Position numbers and translations under genes: made by a program. A stretch of 64,000 bases of DNA from Cytophagales bacterium (GTDB lineage: Bacteria > Bacteroidota > Bacteroidia > Cytophagales > Microscillaceae), in contig RDZE01000018.1 of NCBI GenBank assembly GCA_004293905.1, forward strand, positions 1 to 64,000. The letters are read 5' to 3'. Position 1 is the first letter of the stretch. Every line of letters begins with the position of its first letter. The notes under the pieces were generated by a model that saw only the letters and a program-made list of their open reading frames with translations, was not told the origin of the DNA and did no database searches. Below, piece by piece: positions 26,072 to 35,492 of this stretch.

Positions 26072-27152
26072 TTTTTACTCTAATTTATACATACGCTTAG
26101 GTCTTACGACCATCATAGCGGTTTATATACTGATTCTAATCGGGGGCATCGTCCGCAGCACAGGCTCTGGAATGGGATGCCCCGATTGGCCTCAGTGCTT
26201 CGGTCAGTGGGTGCCGCCTACTGATGTTTCTCAACTCCCTTCTAATTATAAAGATATTTACGCACAAAAGCGTAAGCAAAAAAATGAACGCATCGCCAAA
26301 ACGCTTAATTATTTTGGTGTAGAGGTTTCAACTACCTTATTACAAGACCAATCTATGTATGAGGAAGCAGATTTTAATGCACTCAAAACTTGGATAGAAT
26401 ACATCAATCGGTTAGTAGGTGTTTTGATTGGGTTGTTCATTTTTGCAACTTTATTGGCATCTATAACCTATTGGAGGCACGACAAATGGATTTTTGTGGC
26501 TTCCTTTATCAGTTTTATTTTAGTAGGTATAGAGGGCTGGTTAGGTTCTATAGTTGTTTCAACCAATTTATTGCCCAATATAATAACTATTCACATGTTA
26601 TTGGCGGTTATTATTGTTTGTTTACTCATTTGGGCAGTAGGCAGAGCCTATCAAATGCAATATAAACCCATAGGAAAACTAAAAATACCTATTCCTTCAA
26701 CAATGCGCTATGTACTTTGGTTAGCATTGGTACTGTCTATTGTTCAGTTGATATTAGGTACTCGTGTGCGCGAAATGGTAGACATAGTAGCGAAAGCATT
26801 CGGCGAAAATCAAAGAGCAAATTGGCTTACCGAAGTAGGTTTGCCTTTTTACATACATAGGTCGTTTTCTTGGTTGTTAGTATTGGTAAATGGAGGGTTG
26901 GGGTATTATTTTTATAAAAAAGTTGCTTTAAGACAAACAATTCTCTTTAGACTTTTTGTTTTATTACTAAGTATTGTAATTTCTGAAATACTTACTGGAG
27001 TAGTAATGGCATATTGGAGTATTCCTGCTTTGGCACAACCTATACACTTGTTGCAAGGTTCATTATTGATTGGAGTACAATTTTTTATGTTATTTTTGCT
27101 CTATGAAAAAGAAAAAAAGACGAACTTTGCACCCGAAAAACAACTTATTTAA
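26058..27152 (+). CDS. ctaA: Haem A synthase
   Basis: Oxidises haem O to haem A for the oxidase encoded upstream. It is 364 residues, with eight helices expected. The conserved RSTGSGMGCPDWPQCFGQW follows the first helix, with His-containing helices later (TIHMLLAVI, YIHRSFSWLL, IHLLQG). A soluble loop between helices one and two (about 55-110) is typical of Bacteroidota members. The start lies inside coxA. Confidence 0.93.
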   Translation: MLNTNFYSNLYIRLGLTTIIAVYILILIGGIVRSTGSGMGCPDWPQCFGQWVPPTDVSQLPSNYKDIYAQKRKQKNERIAKTLNYFGVEVSTTLLQDQSMYEEADFNALKTWIEYINRLVGVLIGLFIFATLLASITYWRHDKWIFVASFISFILVGIEGWLGSIVVSTNLLPNIITIHMLLAVIIVCLLIWAVGRAYQMQYKPIGKLKIPIPSTMRYVLWLALVLSIVQLILGTRVREMVDIVAKAFGENQRANWLTEVGLPFYIHRSFSWLLVLVNGGLGYYFYKKVALRQTILFRLFVLLLSIVISEILTGVVMAYWSIPALAQPIHLLQGSLLIGVQFFMLFLLYEKEKKTNFAPEKQLI

Positions 27153-27170
27153 TCTTTTAGACTATAGACC

Positions 27171-28076
27171 ATGATTACGACTAAGGTGGCAGAAAACGAA
27201 GAGATATATATACCATACAAAACTAAATTATACGCATATTACGAACTTCTTAAGCCTCGTTTGTCTTTTTTAGTAGCCTTCTCAGCCGCTTTTGGGTACT
27301 TATTGGTATCACAAACTATTGATTGGTTTGGTTTGCTTTCGGTAGCATTTGGAGGTTTTCTTATTTCAGGAGCTTCTATTACTATCAATCAAATGATTGA
27401 AAAAGAGATAGATAAAAAGATGCGGCGGACACAAAACCGTCCTTTGCCACTGAACAAAATAACAGTACAAGAAGCAGGTGTGTATGCCTTAGGGGTAGCG
27501 ATGATAGGTTTATCTCTTTTGCTTTATACTACTAATTTACTTACGACTGGTTTGGCATTCCTTTCTATGCTCTTGTATAGTTTTGTTTATACACCCTTAA
27601 AAAGAGTAGGTCCTATTGCTGTTTTTGTAGGGGCAATACCCGGAGCACTTCCTCCTTTGTTAGGAGTTACAGCAGTAAGTGGAACACTCAACAGAGAGGC
27701 TCTTATTGTCTTTGCGATTCAGTTTATATGGCAATTTCCTCATTTTTGGTCAATTGCTTGGGTGCTTGACGAAGATTATCAAAAAGCTGGCTTTAAACTA
27801 TTACCCTCATCTAAGGGAAAAACAACTTGGTCGGCTATGCAAATATGTTTATACTCTTTACTGTTAATCCCTATGAGCGCATTGCCTTATTGGGTAGGAA
27901 TATCAGGTGGAGTATCCTTTATTATTGCTATGTTAGCTGGAATTATTTTTGCCTTTCCAAGTTTCCAACTTTGGTTGGGAGGCACAGACGACCGCAAACA
28001 CGCGCTTCGTATTATGTTTGGTTCTTTTCTCTATTTACCTATTGTTCAAATTGCTTATTTATTAGATAAAATATGA
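27171..28076 (+). CDS. ctaB: Protohaem IX farnesyltransferase (haem O synthase)
   Basis: A UbiA-superfamily prenyltransferase that farnesylates haem B. It is 301 residues with about nine helices. The first Asp-rich-type motif reads NQMIEKEIDKKMRRTQNRPL, in which one usual Asp is Glu, and the second region is WSIAWVLDEDYQKAGF. It works together with ctaA and overlaps coxC by 4 bp (ATGA). Confidence 0.94.
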   Translation: MITTKVAENEEIYIPYKTKLYAYYELLKPRLSFLVAFSAAFGYLLVSQTIDWFGLLSVAFGGFLISGASITINQMIEKEIDKKMRRTQNRPLPLNKITVQEAGVYALGVAMIGLSLLLYTTNLLTTGLAFLSMLLYSFVYTPLKRVGPIAVFVGAIPGALPPLLGVTAVSGTLNREALIVFAIQFIWQFPHFWSIAWVLDEDYQKAGFKLLPSSKGKTTWSAMQICLYSLLLIPMSALPYWVGISGGVSFIIAMLAGIIFAFPSFQLWLGGTDDRKHALRIMFGSFLYLPIVQIAYLLDKI

Positions 28077-28678
28077 AAAAAGTAGAAGAAATCGTACTTG
28101 ATGAAGAAGCCCCCGAAGTGGCTTCTATGCACCCTCAGAAGTTTGCAATGTGGCTTTTTATTGTTACTGTTATTATGCTATTTGCCGGCTTTACAAGTGC
28201 CTATATTGTGCGCAAGGCAGAAGGTAATTGGTTAGACTATGAACTCCCTATGTCGTTCTGGGTTACTACACTGATTATCGTTATCAGTAGTGCTACTATG
28301 CAATGGGCTTATATTTCTGCCAAAAAAGATAACTTACTCAATTTGAAAATATCAATTAGCCTCACTTCCTTATTAGGATTTTTATTTTTAGTAGGTCAGT
28401 GGGCGGCTTGGTCAGAGTTAGTAAGTAGTCAGGTGTACTTTGCGGGCAATTTCTCTAACCCTGCGGGTTCATTTTTATATGTATTTACGGGCTTGCATGC
28501 CATGCACCTGATCGGAGGAATTGTTTTCTTGAGTATAATGTTGTTTTTTGCCCTTAAAGAGCAAATACATTCTCAAAATTTAGTAAAAATGGAAATGTGC
28601 ACTACTTATTGGCATTTCTTAGGGGGGCTTTGGCTCTATTTATATGGTTTTTTGCTCTATAATCATTGGGTGTTATAA
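28073..28678 (+). CDS. coxC: Cytochrome c oxidase subunit III
   Basis: 201 residues with five helices. It has the family features FAGFTSAYIVR, GLHAMHLIGGIVFL and CTTYWHFLGGLW near the end. Only one coxC copy is present, whereas many Bacteroidota carry two in tandem. Its stop codon overlaps the next gene's ATG (TAATG). Confidence 0.93.
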   Translation: MKKVEEIVLDEEAPEVASMHPQKFAMWLFIVTVIMLFAGFTSAYIVRKAEGNWLDYELPMSFWVTTLIIVISSATMQWAYISAKKDNLLNLKISISLTSLLGFLFLVGQWAAWSELVSSQVYFAGNFSNPAGSFLYVFTGLHAMHLIGGIVFLSIMLFFALKEQIHSQNLVKMEMCTTYWHFLGGLWLYLYGFLLYNHWVL

Positions 28679-29943
28679 TGAAAGATACTATAGATATTTT
28701 ACGCTTTTTTACAGCAGGCAATGTAGATGATGGAAAAAGTACACTCATTGGGCGTATGCTTTTCGACAGTGGCTCTATTGCCGAAGACCAAATGGAGGCT
28801 TTGCTTAAAGCAAGTAAAAACAAAGAAGAAGGAGAGGTCGATTTGGCATTGCTAACTGATGGATTGCGGGCTGAGCGCGAACAAGGCATTACGATTGATG
28901 TTGCCTATAAATATTTTGATACGCCACGCCGAAAATTCATCATTGCCGATACACCAGGACACGTACAATATACACGAAATATGGTAACAGGTGCCTCTCA
29001 TTGTCAACTGGCGATAATATTGGTAGATGCACGCAATGGCGTTACAGAACAAACCAAAAGACACACCTTCATTTGTCATTTATTGGGTATTAAGCACCTC
29101 ATTATTGCCATTAATAAAATGGACTTAGTGGAGTATAGCCAAAGTGTATATGAAAACATACAACAAGATTTTCAACAATTTGCAAAACCTTTAGCGATTC
29201 CTAACCTAACCTTTATTCCGCTTTCGGCACTCAAGGGCGACAATGTAGTGAAGCCTTCTATACAAATGGATTGGTATGTAGGTTTGCCTCTATTGAGTTA
29301 TCTTGAAGAGGTAAATATACCCTTGTCTTCATTTCCCGAAGCAAGATTTCAGGTTCAATACATCATAAGACCGCAAACGGAAGACCTACACGACTATAGA
29401 GGTTATGCAGGAAAAGTACTCAGCGGTACATACAAATCGGGGGACGCTATCACTGTATTACCTGCGGGTTTGCAATCACGCATTAAATCAGTAGAATTTA
29501 ACCAAAATGCTATAGAAGAAGCCTATTCGCCTATGTCCGTCATATTGCATCTGGAAGATGACATAGATATTAGTAGAGGCGATATGATAGTGCATAGCCA
29601 TCAGATGCCAACACTTACAAATGGTTTTTTAGCCACAATTTGCTGGTTTGATGCACAAGCCCTCAACTTAAGTAAAAAATATTTACTCCAACAAAATAGC
29701 CGCACCGTTAAATGCGCCCTCAAAGCAATCAAAAGTAAGGTAAATATACATACATTAGCCTCAACAGAAGGTGGAAATCAAATGGTTTTGAATGAAATAG
29801 GTACTGTAGCAATCAAAACAGCCGAAGCACTAAGTATTGACCTTTATGAAAATAACCCTGAAACAGGTAGTTTTATTCTCATAGATGAACAAACAAACAA
29901 TACAGTAGCGGCGGGTATGGTCAGTATGGTAGACGATATATAA
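28678..29943 (+). CDS. cysN: Sulfate adenylyltransferase GTPase subunit
   Basis: The GTPase that drives APS formation with CysD. It is 421 residues from the ATG at 28678; the TTG four codons upstream is less likely. G1 is GNVDDGKSTL, G3 is DTPGHVQYTRN, and G4 is NKMDLV. The EF-Tu-like second and third domains follow, and no APS-kinase domain is fused. The catalytic partner cysD, which usually sits just upstream, is missing: coxC takes its place, with a one-base overlap. A paralogous role is conceivable, but the motifs argue for CysN. Confidence 0.9.
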   Translation: MKDTIDILRFFTAGNVDDGKSTLIGRMLFDSGSIAEDQMEALLKASKNKEEGEVDLALLTDGLRAEREQGITIDVAYKYFDTPRRKFIIADTPGHVQYTRNMVTGASHCQLAIILVDARNGVTEQTKRHTFICHLLGIKHLIIAINKMDLVEYSQSVYENIQQDFQQFAKPLAIPNLTFIPLSALKGDNVVKPSIQMDWYVGLPLLSYLEEVNIPLSSFPEARFQVQYIIRPQTEDLHDYRGYAGKVLSGTYKSGDAITVLPAGLQSRIKSVEFNQNAIEEAYSPMSVILHLEDDIDISRGDMIVHSHQMPTLTNGFLATICWFDAQALNLSKKYLLQQNSRTVKCALKAIKSKVNIHTLASTEGGNQMVLNEIGTVAIKTAEALSIDLYENNPETGSFILIDEQTNNTVAAGMVSMVDDI

Positions 29944-29952
29944 CAAATTTCA

Positions 29953-30858
29953 ATGAAAATAGAACGCAACTCTATGGCTTTTGCTTGGTTGGTGCTCATC
30001 GCTTTGTCAATAGTGTGGGGTACTTCATTTGTTTTGATTAAAATGGGCTTAAAAACTCTTGCTCCTGCCGATGTAGGTGCTATCAGAGTAGTAGCTGCTT
30101 ATTTAGTGCTTCTTCCTTTGGCAATACGGTCGCTCTACACTGTCAAAACAGAAAAATATATACACTTGTTGCTTTCTGGGCTGCTTGGTATCGTAATACC
30201 CGCCTTTTTATTTCCTTTGGCACAAACCCAAATGAACAGTTCATTGGCAGGAATTTTAAATGCACTTACTCCTATTTTCACCTTAGTAGTAGGAGTCTTG
30301 CTTTTTCAGCAAACTACCACATTGCTAAAAGTAACAGGCTTACTCTTAGGGCTATCAGGTTCGTTGATTATCATATTTACGGGTGCAAAAGGAGAATTAT
30401 CATTCAATTATTTTGCTCTTTTTATTGTTGCGGCAACTATCTGTTATGCATTCAACGTGAATATGGTAAAAAAATACCTGCAAGACCTCAAACCTATGGA
30501 GGTTTCCACGCTTTCGCTCTTTTTTTCTGCTCCTTTCGCACTTATTTACTTACTTTTTTTTAGTAACATAACTACTACTTTAGCAACCGTAGAAGGTAGC
30601 GCAATGGGTGTCTTTTACATTGTACTTTTAGGGCTACTCTCAACAGCGATTGCTTCTATCTTTTTTTATCAATTGGTACAATTAACTACCCCCGTTTTTG
30701 CAAGTTCTGTTACGTATACTATGCCTATTGTAGCCTTAGTATGGGGCTTAGCAATAGGAGAACAACTATTTTTGGGACATTACATTGGCATGATTACCAT
30801 TATCGGAGGGGTTTATTTGGCAAATAAACCAGAGAATAAGCCAAAGATAGAAACATAG
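29953..30858 (+). CDS. EamA/DMT-family permease
   Basis: 301 residues with ten hydrophobic segments in two EamA repeats. The first begins ALSIVWGTSFVLIKMGLK, and the second has YAFNVNMVKKYL and a final GLAIGEQLFLGHYIGMITI. It is an inner-membrane metabolite exporter or importer of unknown substrate. It follows cysN by nine bases. Sulfur-compound export would fit the position, but there is no direct evidence. Confidence 0.88.
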   Translation: MKIERNSMAFAWLVLIALSIVWGTSFVLIKMGLKTLAPADVGAIRVVAAYLVLLPLAIRSLYTVKTEKYIHLLLSGLLGIVIPAFLFPLAQTQMNSSLAGILNALTPIFTLVVGVLLFQQTTTLLKVTGLLLGLSGSLIIIFTGAKGELSFNYFALFIVAATICYAFNVNMVKKYLQDLKPMEVSTLSLFFSAPFALIYLLFFSNITTTLATVEGSAMGVFYIVLLGLLSTAIASIFFYQLVQLTTPVFASSVTYTMPIVALVWGLAIGEQLFLGHYIGMITIIGGVYLANKPENKPKIET

Positions 30859-30905
30859 CAAGAAATTTGCATACCTACCAAGTACTATCCATAAAAAGTA
30901 CAAAA

Positions 30906-31652
30906 ATGAGTATGCAAAACCACAAAAAATACTACTCGCTCATGTTTGCGATTTTTTTGTTGCTCAACTTTACAGCCACAGCACAAGACTCTTTGCAAAC
31001 CACCCCAACCGATGAAAGTACCTTCAGCATCAACATAGGGCAAGACATTGCTTTCGGCTTCTATTTAGGAGCTAATGGCTCAGTAAGCCTCCGCGAAAAT
31101 CTGCACTTCACTTATTATGCCAACTATTGGGCAAACCCCGCCTACGGAAACCCCACGACTGGAACAGACTATTGGACAGAAGTAGGTATTGGATTGCAAA
31201 AAGATTATTTCAACAAACAACTCATCATTAACCCAACCTTAGGGTTCACCTTCGGAAAAGACCTATCAGGGGGCACTACAGGGGTCATCGGTGATGGTAT
31301 TGTCCCCAATTTAGTAATTAGCTACTGTAGAAAAAAATTTGAAAGCCAACTATACGTCAGTTACTATGCTGCCTTGCGAAAAATGGGAGCAGTTACCTTA
31401 GATTATTTTTGGTACTCAGTATGGATGGGGCGTTTTTTTAGCAAAAATTTCTCAGCAGGCGCACATTTTGAGCACTTCATGATTGCCCGAAAAACAGGGG
31501 CAAAAAGCGAAAATGTATTCCAATGGTTAGGTATTTATTTAGAAACCAAAGTAAAAGAACAATATCTACTAAGGCTTACTTTAGGCGCAGAACTATTGCC
31601 CTACACAGAAGTAACCGATTTTTATAAATTATATCTCTTTATTCCTTTTTGA
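30906..31652 (+). CDS. Outer membrane beta-barrel protein of unknown function
   Basis: 248 residues from the ATG at 30906, which is preferred to a TTG 39 bases upstream. It has a signal peptide ending LLNFTATAQ, then alternating aromatic strands (SINIGQDIAFGFYLGANGSV, FTYYANYWAN) and a terminal YLFIPF, indicating a small outer-membrane barrel. I know no function. It may be the last gene of the operon that begins with actF. Confidence 0.72.
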   Translation: MSMQNHKKYYSLMFAIFLLLNFTATAQDSLQTTPTDESTFSINIGQDIAFGFYLGANGSVSLRENLHFTYYANYWANPAYGNPTTGTDYWTEVGIGLQKDYFNKQLIINPTLGFTFGKDLSGGTTGVIGDGIVPNLVISYCRKKFESQLYVSYYAALRKMGAVTLDYFWYSVWMGRFFSKNFSAGAHFEHFMIARKTGAKSENVFQWLGIYLETKVKEQYLLRLTLGAELLPYTEVTDFYKLYLFIPF

Positions 31653-31829
31653 AAATAAAAAAATATTATTATTTTTATCAAAAATTTTGAATAAAAAATG
31701 TAACATTGCAAAGCTTTTTTATACCAAAAGTCAACATTCTATTCTTAAATATTTATACAGAACAAGCCCTACCGTGTGTATCTGATATAAAAATTTATTA
31801 AACTATCAACAAAAAAGAATTATAAAACA

Positions 31830-33134
31830 ATGGAATTGGCAAAACAAACAACACATGAATTCGGCTATATCCAAGACAATAAGGTTTTTTTAAAAGGATA
31901 TCTCGATTTTCCTGACCGACAAATAGGCATAGTGAAAGAAACCGAAGCGGCAGCACTTGCGTATTTTGAAAAACGATTTGAAATCGTAAAACAAAAAATA
32001 GCCGACCTTAAAAATCTCATAGAAGAAGCCCAAAACAAAGGCTCTTATCTCATGAAACTACTACACATGAGAAAGTACCTTTCGGAATATGATGCACTTG
32101 GCGACTTTGTCGCACTCTTCAAACAATTAGACGACTTAGAAGTATATCTCCGCGACCTTATTTCTGACAACCGTGTTCGTAACCTTACTATCAAAGAAGC
32201 ATTAGTAGCCGAAGCAGAATCCTTAGACCCACACATGTCTTGGAAAGATGGCACAGATAAATTGCAAGACATCAAAAATCGATGGATAAAAACAGGTTCA
32301 GCAGGGGACAAAGAAGAAGAGTTAGGGTATGCCTTTGACGAATACATCAAAGTATTTTTAGACATCAGAAAATCTATCTATAAAAATAGAGCCTCCGAAA
32401 TCAAAAACAGAACAAAAGACTATCGAAACCTTATTTATAAAGCTGAAAATCTCCGATTCTCTGATAGTTTTGAACAAGCAGTAGGGCAATTCAAAGAAAT
32501 GCAACAAGCATGGAAAAACATAGGCAAAGTACCTCATCAAAAGGCAGTAGCACTTTGGGAAAAATTCAAAAATGCCAATGAAGTATTTTTTAACCGATAC
32601 AAAAACTACAAAAGTTATAAAGAACAATTCCCCGAAGTAGAAAATATACAAGAATACCTCACCGAATACTTAAAAGAAGAATTAGAGAAAATACACCAAA
32701 ATGCCGAAACCATAGAAGCCTCCGAAAGAGCAAAAGAATTGCTCGTAGAATGGAAAAAATTCAATACCACCTTCAGACTCATAGACCCCGAATTTGCCTA
32801 TCGATTTAGGCACATTTGCGATAGGGTATTCGAAATTTCGTATCTTGTTAGAGTTATTAAACGAAAATACCCTCTTTTTGACTCCAAACTACAGGAAGAA
32901 AAACTCCGAATAAAAGTGAGTTATATGAGAGAATTAGTAAGCAAAGATAAAACTGAAATTACTAAAAACGAAGAAATATTGGCAGATTTGCAAAAACAAA
33001 GAGTGAGTGTTTCTACTCAACAACAAATACGAACCACGATGAATATCATCAATACACAAAAAAGAAAATTAGAGGTGAAAAAAGAAATTTTGCAAGAATT
33101 GGAAACAAGTTTGCAAGAGTTTCTGAAAAAGTAA
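31830..33134 (+). CDS. DUF349 coiled-coil protein
   Basis: 434 residues, highly charged and helical. DUF349 repeats are recognisable as WKDGTDKLQDIKNRWIKTG and FKEMQQAWKNIGKVPHQKAVALWEKFKNA. The last 70 residues are a Lys/Glu-rich coiled coil. The family is common in Bacteroidota and Actinobacteria and its function is not settled. It has no signal peptide and is probably cytoplasmic. A 177-bp AT-rich leader precedes it, in which I find no clear -7 box. Confidence 0.85.
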   Translation: MELAKQTTHEFGYIQDNKVFLKGYLDFPDRQIGIVKETEAAALAYFEKRFEIVKQKIADLKNLIEEAQNKGSYLMKLLHMRKYLSEYDALGDFVALFKQLDDLEVYLRDLISDNRVRNLTIKEALVAEAESLDPHMSWKDGTDKLQDIKNRWIKTGSAGDKEEELGYAFDEYIKVFLDIRKSIYKNRASEIKNRTKDYRNLIYKAENLRFSDSFEQAVGQFKEMQQAWKNIGKVPHQKAVALWEKFKNANEVFFNRYKNYKSYKEQFPEVENIQEYLTEYLKEELEKIHQNAETIEASERAKELLVEWKKFNTTFRLIDPEFAYRFRHICDRVFEISYLVRVIKRKYPLFDSKLQEEKLRIKVSYMRELVSKDKTEITKNEEILADLQKQRVSVSTQQQIRTTMNIINTQKRKLEVKKEILQELETSLQEFLKK

Positions 33135-33211
33135 AAAAAGTGCAAAAAAACAAAACATTTTTATTACTATTCGTTTATTGTATAAAATTCATTTAAAACC
33201 GTTAGAACAAT

Positions 33212-33433
33212 ATGTATTGGACACTTGAGTTAGCCTCTTATCTTGAAGATGCCCCTTGGCCTGCTACCAAAGAAGAATTGATAGACTATGCCATCAGAAC
33301 GGGCGCACCGCTTGAAGTAATAGAAAACCTGCAAAAATTGGAAGATGATGGACAGCCCTATGAAAGTATAGAGGAAATTTGGCCTGATTACCCCACGAAG
33401 GACGACTTCTTGTTTAACGAGGACGAATACTGA
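33212..33433 (+). CDS. DUF2795 small protein
   Basis: 73 residues, strongly acidic, matching the DUF2795 family of small Bacteroidota proteins (WTLELASYLEDAPWPATKEE; PDYPTKDDFLF at the end). It is soluble with no metal-binding motif. The function is unknown. It lies 77 bp after the DUF349 gene and could share its transcript. Confidence 0.85.
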   Translation: MYWTLELASYLEDAPWPATKEELIDYAIRTGAPLEVIENLQKLEDDGQPYESIEEIWPDYPTKDDFLFNEDEY

Positions 33434-33461
33434 TATAAATTAAATACTTATCTTCGATTCT

Positions 33462-33512
33462 AATAACTTTCTGCACTTGCTTTTTTATTGATAAGTCAGA
33501 AAGTTATTTTTT
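33462..33512. terminator. Terminator between DUF2795 and ispG
   Basis: A 12-bp perfect stem, AATAACTTTCTG (33462-33473) with CAGAAAGTTATT (33497-33508), then T. Convergent genes flank it. Confidence 0.8.
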
Positions 33513-35433
33513 ATACTTCTGCCTCTACCATTATTTCTATCCAACGTCCGTCTTCTTTGATAAGATTAATCAATTCATCTACTGCTTTGGCAGTCGGTAC
33601 AGACCGCTTTACCACATTTTGCCCTCTGTAAAGGGTGATTTTGTCTTTACCAGAACCTACATAGCCATAATCAGCATCAGCCATTTCGCCCGGACCATTC
33701 ACAATACAGCCCATTATGCCAATTTTGATACCTTTCAGATGGTCAGTTCGTTTTCTAATCAAAGCTGTCGTTTCTTGCAAATCAAATAATGTACGCCCAC
33801 AACTTGGACAAGAAATGTATTCAGTCTTAGTCATGCGAGTGCGTGCGGCTTGAAGCGTGCCAAAAGAAATAGAATTGAGTGCTTTTACTTGTTGTAAGGC
33901 TTCATTTTTATCATTACTATACACATCGAGGCTCAACATAACACCATCTCCCAAACCATCAATCAATAAACCACCTATATCGGTAGCCGAATACAATTGC
34001 AAAGTTTCGATATCTAAGTCGGCAGCGTATTTTCTTTTGATGATGATAGGGTTGGTAAGACGAATCTCTAACACCTCTGAGAAGAAACTACGTAGGCTTT
34101 GCAACGCCTCTTTTTTTTCCGTTTCTAAAACTATTACACAGTTTTTATATTTTCCTAAGAATAAATGACGATAATCTTTCAGAAGTTCATTTTCTTTTAA
34201 GAGAATAAAATTGAGATCGGGCGATAATTTTTGAATAGAATCTTCTAAGGTTATCAGTGGATACGAATTTTCGGGTTCTTGTAGCCAAGTTTCATAATCT
34301 TGGATGGCTTTTAACCCATTAGGCATCATAAAGGGTACTTTTTGTTTGCCCAAATACACAAAATCGGAAGCCGTATCACTACTTCCCCATTTATCTGTAA
34401 GAGGGAGGTAGGTATAGCCAAAGGCTTTGAAATCAGCCATTTCTATAGTTGGAATTTGGCTAAAATCAATAATGACACGCGGCACGTTATTTTTGCCAAC
34501 GTTCTCTACTTCGTGTGTTTCGCGCTTTGTGTATGTTTGGTTGTGTGAAATGTATGTATCAGTAGTCGTATAGTGAACATAACGTTCTACTAATTTTCTG
34601 CCTACAGGCATTTCAAATTCGGGCTCCTCTGTAAGTGAAACTCTTACAGTATCGCCTAAACCCTCCTCGAGCAGCGTACCAATGCCTACCGCCGATTTAA
34701 TGCGTCCGTCTTCACCATCACCTGCTTCTGTAACACCCAAATGCAAAGGATAGGGTTTTAGGTTTTCAGCTTCTAAGCGACTGACTAAGAGCCTATAAGC
34801 CTGCACCATTACTTGTGGGTTCGATGATTTCATGGAGATGACAAGGTTGTAAAAATTCATCTCTTCGCATATTCTGATGAACTCTAATGCAGACTCTACC
34901 ATACCATGAGGGTTATCGCCATAACGATTTACTATGCGGTCGGAAAGTGAGCCATGATTTGTGCCTATGCGTAGGGCAGTGCCGTATTCTTTACAAATTT
35001 TGAGAAAAGGGATAAATTTATCTCTGATGCGCTCTATTTCTTCATTGTATTGGGCATCAGTATATTCTATGATTTCGAATCTTTTCTTATCGACATAATT
35101 GCCTGGGTTGATACGTACTTTTTCTACTATGCGTGCCGCTACTTCAGCCGCATTGGGCGTAAAGTGAATATCGGCTACCAATGGTGTATGATACCCTTTT
35201 TTGTGTAATTCATTTTTGATATTGGCTAAATTTTCGGCTTCTTTGAGGCTTGGCGCAGTGATGCGTACCAATTCACAACCTGCCTCTATCATTCGGATAG
35301 ATTGCGCTACGGTGGCTTCGGTATTGAGTGTATCGGTCGTAGTCATAGATTGTACCCTGATGGGGTAATCGCTGCCAAGCATTAGCTCACCTATTTGTAC
35401 TTGGTGCGTTTTGCGGCGAATATATGAGTGCAT
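33511..35433 (-). CDS. ispG: 4-hydroxy-3-methylbut-2-enyl diphosphate synthase, long form
   Basis: The penultimate step of the MEP isoprenoid pathway, a 4Fe-4S enzyme. At 640 residues it is the three-domain form with a large insertion (about 290-530) between the TIM barrel and the cluster domain, as in Bacteroidota and plants. Cluster ligands are Cys542 and Cys545 (CPSCGRT), Cys576 (GIMGCIVNGPGE) and the Glu583 of the same motif. It is complete and monocistronic in appearance. Confidence 0.96.
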   Translation of the reverse strand: MHSYIRRKTHQVQIGELMLGSDYPIRVQSMTTTDTLNTEATVAQSIRMIEAGCELVRITAPSLKEAENLANIKNELHKKGYHTPLVADIHFTPNAAEVAARIVEKVRINPGNYVDKKRFEIIEYTDAQYNEEIERIRDKFIPFLKICKEYGTALRIGTNHGSLSDRIVNRYGDNPHGMVESALEFIRICEEMNFYNLVISMKSSNPQVMVQAYRLLVSRLEAENLKPYPLHLGVTEAGDGEDGRIKSAVGIGTLLEEGLGDTVRVSLTEEPEFEMPVGRKLVERYVHYTTTDTYISHNQTYTKRETHEVENVGKNNVPRVIIDFSQIPTIEMADFKAFGYTYLPLTDKWGSSDTASDFVYLGKQKVPFMMPNGLKAIQDYETWLQEPENSYPLITLEDSIQKLSPDLNFILLKENELLKDYRHLFLGKYKNCVIVLETEKKEALQSLRSFFSEVLEIRLTNPIIIKRKYAADLDIETLQLYSATDIGGLLIDGLGDGVMLSLDVYSNDKNEALQQVKALNSISFGTLQAARTRMTKTEYISCPSCGRTLFDLQETTALIRKRTDHLKGIKIGIMGCIVNGPGEMADADYGYVGSGKDKITLYRGQNVVKRSVPTAKAVDELINLIKEDGRWIEIMVEAEV

Positions 35434-35492
35434 AGATGTAGGGGAAAAAATATTGGATAGTTTTAGGACTTATACTATTAACTATGATACCT

